From Phellopilus nigrolimitatus (Eukaryota; Basidiomycota; Agaricomycetes; Hymenochaetales; Hymenochaetaceae): DNA of 64,000 nucleotides. A program made the translations under genes and the position numbers. Within the stretch, counting starts at the first letter, position 1, and the number at the start of each line of letters is the position of its first letter. The DNA lies in the NCBI GenBank assembly GCA_021029095.1, contig JAJOHG010000093.1, forward strand, positions 43,344-107,343, read 5' to 3'. Under the pieces are notes generated by a model. That model saw nothing but the letters and a program-made list of their open reading frames with translations. It searched no databases and had not been told where the DNA came from. Positions 31,301 through 40,004 of this stretch are shown piece after piece.

Positions 31301-32345
31301 CAAACTCTATCGCGATAATGTCTTTCGGCTACATGGCATTCCTCGGAAATTCATTCATGACCGCGGCACTCAGTTCGAAGCGCGCTTTATGAAAGAGTTA
31401 TACCGGCTACTTGGGATTGAAGGGAATCCGTCAACGGCTTATCACCCCCAGACTGATGGACAAACAGAACGTATAAATCAAGAGATCGAACAATATCTCC
31501 GGATCTTTATCAACTACCATCAGACAGACTGGGCGGAATGGCTTGCTATGGCAGAATTCGCGTACAATGACAAAGAACAAAGTTCTACAGGCTCGTCGCC
31601 ATTCTTTGTCAATTATGGGAGGCACCCTTTCAAAGGGACTAACCCCAGACACGAGCCCCTGAACGAGTCGGCTGGACAATTTGTTGATCGGATGAAGCGG
31701 ATTAGGGAAGAGACGGCATCGGCACTACAGAAAGCGGCAGAAACCATGAAGCGGTTTTACGATCGAACTAAGGGAGAATCTATTGAATATGCCCCAGGGA
31801 GCAAAGTCCTACTGGAAGCGTCAAATATCAAAACAGATCGCCCTATGAAAAAGTTTGATGACAAACGCTATGGCCCTTTTGAGGTAGAAAAGAAGATTGG
31901 GAAATCGGCGTACAAACTTAAGCTTCCGAGGACATGGAAGAAAATACATCCAGTCTTCAATGAAGTATTATTATCGCCCTACAAAGACCCGAGATACCCA
32001 TCACAGCAACAGCCACCGCCACCACCCCCCGTTCTCAGTGACGAAGGAGAAGAGTACGAAGTTGAGAAGATTGTGGATGCGAAGAAAGTCCGAGGGAAAC
32101 TCAAATTCCTAGTTCATTGGAAGGGTTACCCAATGTCTGAGCGTACATGGCAGACCGCCGAAGACCTGGAAAACTCCCAAGAACTGATTGAGGAATTCTA
32201 CAAGGAGAACCCCGGTGCACCAAGAGGCATTAGTGCACTTGACTTTGCTTCCATACGCTTTACCACAATCATCGACGACAACATCCCTATCTACATCCCA
32301 CGTCACCTCCGGCAAAAACCACATCGCCTCACGTCCATCCCTTAG
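28281..32345 (+). CDS. pol: gypsy-2 Pol: protease, RT, RNase H, integrase, chromodomain
   Basis: Open in the -1 frame relative to gag from before 28248 to 32345, about 1,350 residues after slippage. A poorly conserved Lys/Asn/Ser-rich linker is followed by the protease (LLDSGCTGSC), reverse transcriptase (FTKLDVRWGFNNIRI, VYLDDILIF), RNase H (VEADSSDFANG, YEIYDKEMLAI, WSDHQNL), integrase zinc finger (HHDSAIAGHPG...CDTCQRTK), integrase core (TVDLIGEVP, HDRGTQFEA, HPQTDGQTERINQE) and chromodomain (EEYEVEKIVDAKK, FLVHWKGYP). All catalytic motifs are present and no stop is seen, so the enzyme could still act in trans for other copies. Confidence 0.95.
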   Translation, partial: GFCGTPEVITALPGEGSVSVSDTVTIDNCKNSFPTSPKNKKSTQKIKNNENAKTGTVDSLPSVDTADVFLSSSNNSIYETEPKTVKNESPKARAIPFTAPWVVRRLKDDKLENALTTLRVWMHEKRQKEANEETVRQIIALEDEEAVKAVRELRGPKRFIRGSRGQQLNVAVSLQATDTGSWFNVEALLDSGCTGSCIDRTFVQKNGIRTQNTPIPIPVYNADGTLNKGGSITETVEMRMIIRDHAERITFAVTDLGKTELFIGHEWLKLHNPSIDWQKSTITFDRCPDACGYVADLLDIDADPDDDQDQEPELVMEEGERLFAFDWDQYVSSHAQKMRRWSDSTETLVDSTPDYVTEFKDVFDQSDFDQLPERRPWDHAIELTPGFAPVDCKVYPLNQGEQKALDEFLEENLRTGRIRPSKSPMASPFFFIKKKDGKLRPVQDYRKLNEMTVKNRYPLPLIQELVDKLKQARHFTKLDVRWGFNNIRIKEGDEWKAAFRTNRGLFEPTVMFFGLTNSPATFQGFMNEILKDLIDDGHVIVYLDDILIFTDDLDHHRKLVRRVLEILRANKLYLKPEKCSFEKTTIDYLGLIVGEGKLRMDPAKVAAVRDWPKPTKKKELQSFLGFCNFYRRFILGFSAHAKPLTSLTGNTEWKWEAAQDLAFERLKESICQEPVLALPVDDGQFRVEADSSDFANGAILSQYIDGKWRPIAYRSQSLSEAERNYEIYDKEMLAIMSSLDDWRQYLLGAKEPFEIWSDHQNLQYFRKPQKLNRRQARWVTELAEYDFVLHHKPGALMTKADLLSRRAGHKTGEDDNSDVTLLKPELFLKEISFESLDEDFIQRIKRVRNNKDKAVVKALAAGAKLWEEYGDGLITWQERIYVPKDSKLREDIIRAHHDSAIAGHPGRYKTHELITRNYWWPGVQRDVRCYVEGCDTCQRTKPRRTRPHAPLQPNEIPKEPWEIVTVDLIGEVPESNGHNAICVFVDRFSKQIHAVPTSITLTAEGMAKLYRDNVFRLHGIPRKFIHDRGTQFEARFMKELYRLLGIEGNPSTAYHPQTDGQTERINQEIEQYLRIFINYHQTDWAEWLAMAEFAYNDKEQSSTGSSPFFVNYGRHPFKGTNPRHEPLNESAGQFVDRMKRIREETASALQKAAETMKRFYDRTKGESIEYAPGSKVLLEASNIKTDRPMKKFDDKRYGPFEVEKKIGKSAYKLKLPRTWKKIHPVFNEVLLSPYKDPRYPSQQQPPPPPPVLSDEGEEYEVEKIVDAKKVRGKLKFLVHWKGYPMSERTWQTAEDLENSQELIEEFYKENPGAPRGISALDFASIRFTTIIDDNIPIYIPRHLRQKPHRLTSIP

Positions 32346-32378
32346 AAAAGATCCATGTCGAACGAGGATGTTCGCCCT

Positions 32379-32391
32379 AAGGAGGGGGTAA
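32379..32391 (+). other. gypsy-2 polypurine tract
   Basis: AAGGAGGGGGTAA abuts the right LTR. Confidence 0.9.
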
Positions 32392-32767
32392 TGTCATGAA
32401 CGATCATTTTCATTTTTCTTATTTCCTTACAAATCATGGCCACTTAGATAAATACGGACAATAGCGGACATTAGATAAGCTTATGTCATAGGGCTAGACC
32501 ATGACATCATAGTGACATCATTGACGATGACATCACCTATGACATCATTAGCCCCGCTCGCTCCACTAGAGTAGCCATATTAGGTAGTGTACTGCTTGGT
32601 CTGTGCGCACTAAGTTTGGGTATATAAGTAGACTAGATATCTGTACTTAGACCCCAGTTTCGACCTAGTCAATACTCCTGGCTAGTGTGCGTTGCAATAC
32701 ATCTCCCTTACCTCTCTGATTGTTGTGTGACGTGGCGTGAACAGTTGGTTCTAGTCAGTCGCTGACA
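32392..32767 (+). repeat. gypsy-2 right LTR
   Basis: 376 bp; about four small differences from the left LTR. Confidence 0.95.
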
Positions 32768-33104
32768 GTATGACCTGGAAAGTATAGGGGGAGACCCAGA
32801 GCATGTGTTGGAATTGGTGATGGTCATTGGGGCTTTTGGCATATTCCCAAGCAAAATGGAGATTCCCAGCTTTTGGTACTGGATCCCTTGGCTTTAGATA
32901 GTGAGTATCCCTGATGAGCCTGAAGGTTTCAAGATCTGTCCTAAGCTGATTGCATAGATCTACAACACTAAGCCCAGATGGGTGGCGGACAGAGTCACGG
33001 ATCATCATGTGTAGCATATATGCATGGGTAACCTGATTGCGATGGCTTTCCTGTGGCATAGTGGGTAGTGCAGGCACACGGAGCAAAGTTTGTACATTTT
33101 GCAC
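32768..33104 (-). pseudogene. Harbinger-like transposase fragment, cut by gypsy-2 LTR
   Basis: The minus strand reads ...DPVPKAGNLHFAWEYAKS...FQHMLWVSPYTFQVIL and stops at the LTR boundary. This is the N-terminal region that precedes the DDE domain in Agaricomycete HARBI1/Tnp4-type proteins. The catalytic part is absent, and no matching piece lies left of gypsy-2. Confidence 0.65.
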
Positions 33105-33418
33105 GAAGTACAGGTAACACCATCATTGCTGCAAAAGGCAATTGTGACCAAATGTGACACAATGATGCCGCAAGGCTTATGTGAGAAATGGCTCCTGCCT
33201 AATTAGGGCAGAAATGGAAACGGAAACGCGTTTCGTTTCTACCTTGAAGGTCCCTAATGACCCTAGTAAAACGGCCGCAGATTTGCTTATGTTTGCAACT
33301 TTACCTCACTATAGAATGCATTTCCCCACTATGCGGATTTAAGTGCCAACGAGATTCATACAATGTGCACTTCTGCCTTCTAGGTGCACTCTTCGTTTCC
33401 TTCTCTCAATACTCCAAC
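33105..33418. other. Upstream region of F-box gene A
   Basis: No gene. Contains the palindrome GAAACGCGTTTC (about 33221) and the CCTAATGACCCTA word also seen near 2145. From about 33280 it matches the upstream DNA of copies B and C. Confidence 0.5.
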
Positions 33419-35147
33419 ATGTCGAAAAGAGTAAACAAACGCGACCTTTCTAGCCTTCCTCTGGAAGTGTTGACTAAAGTCTTGCGCAGATGCGATGCAA
33501 AGAGTGTCGCCCAGATGAGAGGTGTATGTTGGGACCCTACTTTCTACAAAGATCACTCATGAATGTGCTCCTTCTTAGACATGCAGGTGCATAAAGGATA
33601 TCTGCGACTCGCGTCAAGTACAGAAATCTCTTCTGCAGAACCTGGATGTCAAGCAGGCACCCAACATGACTCCATATGATCACCTAGATAACCTTTCAGC
33701 AGAACAAATGGCTTCCAAAGTTGCCAAGACTGTTGGATCCTCACACAGATGGCGAACTTCTGGCGAGAACAAGAGATATGCTCAAGAAGCATCACTACGT
33801 ATAACACCATTTATACAACTTAACAGTGACTCGGGTGACTTTATGCGGCCTCAGCTTCTGCCGGGTGGGCGCTATGCACTCCTTGTGAACTGGATGGACC
33901 TACAACTCTGGTCGCTTGAGCATTCTACTTGTGTGTGGGTTGCCGAGTCACCACATGCTAATTCCCCCACCTGCGATACATTCGACTTCGAGCTTCTGCA
34001 GGGCGGGAAGGTTCTCATTATCGCAACTGCGTCTTCAATTCCAGGAGGAAGGTAAGTATTATGGACTGAAGAGTATCATATCAAACCTATCAAGCTTATT
34101 CTTCTCTCACCAGGGCTATCTGTGTGTATAAATTTGATTTCGCGTCACAGAAGGGCACACGTGTCTTTGAATGTTTCATTGACGCTTCTCTCGATGCTCC
34201 TCAACTCATGGTCAGAGGCGAGCTTGTTATGGTATTTCACCAACGAAGAAATGGGATAATCCTGTTCAATTGGAAGAAGTCTGAGGCAGTCATACTTGAT
34301 TACCATCATGTGAACACCGCTGTAAGTACATTTCTTCATTTGGATTCTGTATTCTCGCAATCCAAGTATCACTGATCACGATGACTTTTATGTGCCAATA
34401 TAATTGCCGACACAGTCACTTGTTGAAAACCATCACATCGTCATTGCATTAGAAGTTAGAGACAGGCACCTCAAGATTGTTGCCATCTCGGTCTCCTCAC
34501 TTGACGGAAAGTGGACAAATGTTCGACTCTACAGTGATTGGGCACAGTGGAGACGTGTTTTATACTCCTTTCCTGGAGAGAAAACTCGAGATGTTATACG
34601 CTTAAGACTCCCAAACCAGTCAGGTAAGGCTAAGAGGCGCAGGATCCTCGGGATGCATGCATTCACGCCTGCATGGTACCCAAAGACAAAGACAAATATC
34701 CCTGGGACCGCGGAGATATTTGTTGCCGCATACGAAGTTCTGGAAGATAAGTCATACCACCTGTTATCGTACCGAGTCCAGCTTTCAGGGCATGCTGTTG
34801 GTGTCGCTCGGAGGGCAGTGGCAGCCCCGGACATTGCCTGGCGCCTCTCGTTGGTTGCACAAGACCGTGCAGCCATGAAGGTGAAGATGATCCAACCATA
34901 CCTGTCTACAGCTATGTATAACATCTCAAATGCAGGGCGCATGTTCTCGCGGTATGGCCCGAAAGTTTATTGCTATCAGCTTTTCTGCAAGGACCAACAG
35001 CCGGTGGGTTATGGTCAAATTCCGGGGATAGAGGACTCGGTATTTGATGAGGAAAATGAACCGATGGTCATGTCGGTAGAGCCAGTCAGCAGTGCAGTGT
35101 TGATTGGGTCAGACGCCCTGTTGAGGGTCGCGCGGTTTGGCTCTTAA
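33419..35147 (+). CDS. F-box protein, paralogue A
   Basis: Exons 33419-33523, 33579-34051, 34114-34321 and 34416-35147; 505 residues. The N-terminal F-box (DLSSLPLEVLTKVLRRCDAKSVAQM, residues about 8-35, then TCRCIKDICDS) normally binds Skp1 in an SCF ubiquitin ligase. The rest has short beta-rich blocks typical of a repeat or propeller-like substrate domain (GRYALLVNWMDLQLWSLEHS; YKFDFASQKG; HAFTPAWYPKT; SVEPVSSAVLIGS). It shares all intron positions and phases with copies B and C. No stop or frameshift. Substrate unknown. It is followed by the truncated ADE1 copy. Confidence 0.88.
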
Positions 35148-35656
35148 GCTTGCGCATGATATCTTTTGCAAGTGCCTAGGCCTAGCATACAGTCAACGAG
35201 TTTTGCAAGGTGCTCTCGTCGGTATATTATCTTGTCGAATAGAGTACAGTATTCGAGACCCGCTTCGAACACAACTTTTAATAGATTTTGTATTCGAAAA
35301 AAAAAATCGTTCTGATACTTATATTCGTGCAGGACGTGCGAGGCAACTTGGGCGAGTCGTTCACAAGAGAGTGTCTGACCCTGCATTGTGTCAATTGTCT
35401 GTCCGAGGGTAACGAGGAGAATCTGAGACATAGGAAAGGGCCGTAACATATCTGCTTCCTTCGTATCGTACGGCGACTAGCTTACTTCGGCAGGATATGA
35501 ATCCGCAAACGCCACTGCGAGCCGTCGTCCACCTTTGCATTTCAAAGATGGTTGCGGCGTGAACCACAGCCAACCGCGATCTAATCTTATCTCCTACACC
35601 CAATTTTTTATTTTGTTTCATTTTCATGTGCAGTTTCTCTGAATCGGAACACCACC
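35148..35656 (+). repeat. F-box 3' flank and ADE1 5' flank (right copy of inverted duplication)
   Basis: Counterpart of 4257-4796 plus 8379-8477 on the other strand: F-box tail words (CTTAAGCTTG, GTCGAATAGAGTACAGTA), then ADE1 leader words (GATCTAATCTTATCTCC, GAACACCACCATGG). Confidence 0.75.
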
Positions 35657-35968
35657 ATGGCCTCCGCACCGACATCGGCCGCGCTCACGCAGACGCCGCT
35701 GCCCGAGAGCGCGACGCTGCTCCTCGTCTCGCGCGGGAAGGTGCGCGATCTGTACGAGGTCGCAGACGGCGCGGACGCGTACCTGCTCTTCGTCGCGACC
35801 GACCGCATCTCCGCGTTCGACGTCGTCCTGAACAACGTACGTCTTCAATTTTATTGTTTCTGCTTGCACACGCTGCGTTTCTCAACTGTGCTTTTTTCTC
35901 GTTCGCACGCAACCCCCAACGCAACCGCCAACCGAAACCGAACCGGAAACTCAAAACCTGCAAAGTAC
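35657..35968 (+). pseudogene. SAICAR synthase, second copy: exon 1 and part of intron 1 only
   Basis: Exon 1 (35657-35836, 180 nt) encodes the same 60 residues as the intact gene with three or so changes (TPLPES for TALPES, LLLVS for LRLVS) and keeps the donor GTACGT. Intron 1 is recognisable to about 35968. All later exons are missing, and the next bases belong to the block after the ADE1 3' end. Transcription could still give a 60-residue fragment, without the rest of the active site. Confidence 0.92.
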
Positions 35969-36059
35969 GGTGTGTGCTTGTAGGATGTTTGTAGGTTGCG
36001 CAGATATGGAACGGTTCCCAGTTCAGTTGCGGATAATGCGACGGGCGTAACGGCACGCT

Positions 36060-36420
36060 GCAGGTCGGGTCGACGGCTCCTTGCAATTTTTAGAGATTGA
36101 TTATGGATGCTCTGAAGGGCATCGCAGCGAGTACAGTAACGTTCGCACCATAGCTTAAGTTAAGATCGGATAGGAAGAGATGATGAGGAAGAATCCGCAA
36201 TGCGAGTAACTACCGAGGGACGCGGATGCGAGTGAGAGCAAAGAGAGGGAAAGCTTCACACGATCTCGACGAGCAGAGGGTTGAGCTCGCCGCGCCGTAT
36301 CTTCTTTCTCTCTCTTTTTTTCTCTTCTTTCGATTTTGCGCGTTCTGCGGTGTTCTCGCGAGCCATCCGGGGCCTTGCGAATCGATGATTCACTAATGAG
36401 CAGTGAAAACGACCTCTGAT
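36060..36420 (-). pseudogene. Inverted copy of the internally deleted membrane-gene relic
   Basis: Reverse complement of 2340-2730 (shared CTTCAGAGCATCC, GTGTGAAGCTTTCC-type border, GGCTCGCGAGAAC, GAATCATCGA). Both copies have the same internal loss, so the deletion came before the duplication. Confidence 0.72.
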
Positions 36421-36715
36421 GATCATCGATGAATCAGCCCAAAATCCCCGAATTCAATCCTTTTTATCCAGTAAACGACCGTCTAAAAATTTGACCCTTT
36501 GTCAAAAGCAATTTAGGCATGCTAGGCGCACTATATTTGCAGGTTGTAAGCAATCCAAAGTTATTAGCGTCTCCGAACGATCGCAAAATAGCTTATGTTT
36601 GCAACTTTGCCGCACTACGCGGATTTAAGTGCCAACGAGATTCCCCTCATATTTATACAATGTGCACTTCTGCCTTCTAGGCGCACTCTTCTTTTCCCTC
36701 TCTCAATACTCCAAC

Positions 36716-38444
36716 ATGTCGAACAAAGAAAAAAAACGTGACCTTTCTAGCCTTCCTCCGGAAATGTTCGCTGAAGTCATCCGCAACTGCCATCCGAAAG
36801 ATGTCGCCCACATGAGACAAGTATGCTGGAACCCTACTTTATGCAAAGATCACTTATGAATGTGCTACTTAGACATGCAAGGGCGCAAAACATTTCTGCG
36901 ACTCCCGTGATGTACAGAAATCTGTTCTGCAGAAGCTGGATGTCACGCAGGCACCCAACATCACTCCGTATGATCGCCTAGATAAGCTTTCAGCAGAACA
37001 AATGGCTTCCAAAGTTGCCAAGGCTGTTGAATCCTCAGACAGATGGCAGGACTCTGGCGAGAACAAGGGATATGCTGAGGAAGCATCACTACGTATAACA
37101 CCACATACACAACATTACCATGGAAACAGTGATGAGTGGACTGCCTCCATGCGGCCTCGGCTTCTGCCGGGTGGGCGCTATGCACTCCTTGTGAACGGAG
37201 AAGACCTACAACTCTGGTCGCTTGAGCATTCCACTCGTGTGTGGGTTGCCGAGCCACCACATGCTAATTTCCGCATCTGCGATACATTTGACTTCGAGCT
37301 TCTGCAGGGAGGGAAGGTTCTCATTATTGCAACCAAGTTTTCAAATCTAATGGACTCGGAAAGGTGAGTACTATTGGTTGAAGAGTATCGTAGCAAACCT
37401 GTCAAGCTTATTCTGCTCTCACCAGGTTTGTCTGTGTGTATAAATTTGATTTCGCGTCACAGAAGGGCACATGTGTCTTTAAGTGTGGCGTTCCCAGTTC
37501 TTTCTTGTCCCCTCAACTCATGGTCAGAGGCGAGCTTGTCATGGTACTTTTCACACCACAAAATCAGATAATCCTGTTCAATTGGAAGAAATCTGAGGCA
37601 GTCAAACTTGATTACCACCGTCGCGTGAACACCGCTGTAAGTACATTTCTTCATTTGGATTCTGCATTCTCGCAATTCAAGTATCACTAATCATGATGAC
37701 TTTTATGTGCAAATATAATTGCTGACACAGTCGCTTGTTGAAAACCATCACATCGTCATTGTATTAAAAGCTGAAGACGAAGACCTCAAGGTTGTTGCCA
37801 TATCAATCTCCTCACTTGACGGAAAGTGGACAAATGTTCGACACCACAGTAATTGGGCTCAGTGGAAATGCGTTAAATACTCTTTTTCTGGAGAGAATAA
37901 TCGAGATGTTATACGCTTAAGACTCCCAAACCAGTCAGGTGGGAATGTATGGCGCAGGATCCTCGGGATGCATGCATTCACGCCTGCATGGTACCCAAAG
38001 ACAAGGACAAATAACCCTGGGATTGCGGAGATATTTGTTGCTGCATACGAAAAACTGGAAGATGACTCACAGTACCTGTTATCGTACCGAATCCAGCTTT
38101 CAGGGCATGCTGTTGGTGCGGCTCGGAGGGCAGTGGCAGCCCCGGACCTTTCGTTGGTTTCAGAAGACCGTGCAATCCTGACACAACAATCCCGAGACCC
38201 GCTTGAACTTAAGTATGACATCACAAATGCAGGGCGCATGTTTGCGCGGTATGGCCCGAACGTTTATTACTACGAGCTTTTCTGCAAGGACAAACAGCCG
38301 GTGGGTTATGGTCAAATTCCGGGGATAGAGGACTCGGTATTTGATGAGGAAAATGAACCGATGGTCATGTCGGTAGAGCCAGTCAGCAGTGCAGTGTTGA
38401 TTGGGTCAGACGCCCTGTTGAGGGTCGCGCGGTTTGGCTCTTAA
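36716..38444 (+). CDS. F-box protein, paralogue B
   Basis: Exons 36716-36820, 36873-37363, 37426-37636 and 37731-38444; 506 residues. The F-box is DLSSLPPEMFAEVIRNC followed by KDVAHM. The remaining blocks are as in copy A, with an extra HGNSDEWTASM-type segment in exon 2. The last 170 bases, and the flank, are almost the same as in A and C. No defect visible. Upstream DNA (36450-36715) matches that of copy C. Presumed substrate receptor of an SCF ligase; target unknown. Confidence 0.88.
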
Positions 38445-39030
38445 GCTTGGGCATGATATCCTTTGCAAGTGCCTAGCATACAGTCAACGAGTTTTGCAAG
38501 GAGGTGCTCTCGTCGGTATATTATCTTGTCGAATAGAGTACAGTATTCGAGACCCGCTTCGAATACAACTTTTAATAGATTTTGTACACGGAAATAAACA
38601 GGATCGTTCTGATACTTATATCAACGCAGGATGTGTCCACCTGTGCGAGGAAATCATGACTCGGGCGAATCGCTCTCAAAGGTGTGCCCGACCCCCTGCT
38701 CTACCAAGTAGGCTGGTCGACTTCTGGTACGATACGGAGGAAATGAATGCGTGGAAGGGATAGCAGACGGTTTGTTACGGCCACTTCCTATGTTTCGTGG
38801 GCAAATTTTGAATCTTTTGCGGCCTAAAAAGCCCAATAATCGCACACTTGATATTGAATGCAAAAGTAAGCATCACAAAGCCTCTGCAACCGGGGCAGAT
38901 TTTAAGGGAAGCTGCCGAAAGCGAAATCTGTGTGCTAGTGACTGCTTCTCGTTGTACTCATTATCTGTAGAAAAAAATCAAGTCCAGTGCGTCCATGTTA
39001 TACTGACATACATCGAAGAGGCCACAAAAG
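38445..39030 (+). repeat. F-box B 3' flank, duplicated inverted at 50175-50713
   Basis: Long near-identical block after the stop codon (shared words GGAGGTGCTCTCGTCGG, GCGGCCTAAAAAGCCC, GCAACCGGGGCAGATTTTAA). It contains part of what may be an old 3' UTR; no ORF of its own is convincing. Confidence 0.8.
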
Positions 39031-40004
39031 TCTGAAATCTTTGTATATGGTCGACCTCGAAGTCCTGAATCTATCCGCCTCTGACCCCGGGTCAGCAGGG
39101 CACTCACTCGATCATTGACAATTTTAATGACGACTGTGCAATGATCGCTGGATAGACGAGCTCTTCAGGGAAATACGCCTCCGCGGGCTGTAAAATTGCG
39201 CAGTTGAACGAATGAAAAAAATGCAAGGGAGGAGGCTATTGCTTGTTGTTCCAGATCTGAGGGAAAGCTTAGATAACCGAGCTGCTCGCATGGATCGACG
39301 TCTTCATTCGGCTATAGCCGGATAATTGCATGTGCTATATATACTCCCCAAAGGAATGAGCATGCTCTCTATTTTCTTTACACATGCAAAAGCTTGAACA
39401 ATAGAATAAAAACAATCCTTTGGAATGACTGCATCCAGAAATCTGAGCGAGAAAATATAAATGGGAAGGGCGGGAATAAATAAATCAATTTGTGCACGAA
39501 GGGCCACGCGGTTCGACGGTTCGAGCCTCAGGACGTTGTTCTCATGGATCGGGACGCCGCTGCCCTCACCGCCATTCAGTCCTCAGTTTCTCCTACGCCG
39601 CCATTTCTTTCTCGTCATATATCTTTACTCTCTTTAGCCTTATCTTGACTCTCGCAAGGCTGGTTGGTTTTAATACTGTATTTTGGGTGCTCAGTGCCGG
39701 TGCTTCCTCCCAAGCCTCCTACGACCCCAATAAAGCTCCTGCTTCGCCTGGGAACGAAGATAGCAAAAAGCGGTGCGAAGTGTTGCGCTACGTGCGACTC
39801 CTCGACCGTGGACTGGCAAGTCCAGCTAGGGGCTGCGAACCTATCTCATCATGATACTGTTACGACGTCTGTGTAAGACGTGAGTGGCCACAACTCTCAG
39901 GACTTAACTACTCTCGCTCCGTGCTTACTCCCATAACTTGTCACGTCTGTGAATGACTCAGATCCACACGATCCCCAAGCTCAAGACACTCTAGCGAGAA
40001 ACAG
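39031..40004. other. No confirmed gene; upstream region of the OPT gene
   Basis: An ATG at 39545 opens MDRDAAALTAIQSS... for 30-odd codons, and another short frame near 39760-39876 contains KCCATCDSSTVDWQVQLG. Neither could be joined into a gene. The first exon or exons of the OPT transporter must lie here (an acceptor at 40003-40004 is used below). Confidence 0.4.

Larger units (their letters stand above)
26154..32767 (+). mobile_element. Ty3/gypsy chromovirus (gypsy-2), nearly intact, no target duplication
   Basis: LTRs 26154-26527 (374 bp) and 32392-32767 (376 bp), TGTCA...TGACA, with about two substitutions and two 1-nt indels. Order: LTR, primer site, about 650 bp leader, gag, pol with protease-RT-RNase H-integrase-chromodomain, polypurine tract, LTR. 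Bases before (GATGC) and after (GTATG) do not match. The left neighbour is copia gag and the right one a Harbinger fragment, so the element probably arose by recombination or one flank was lost. Only one coding defect is seen, a stop in gag. Confidence 0.93.
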
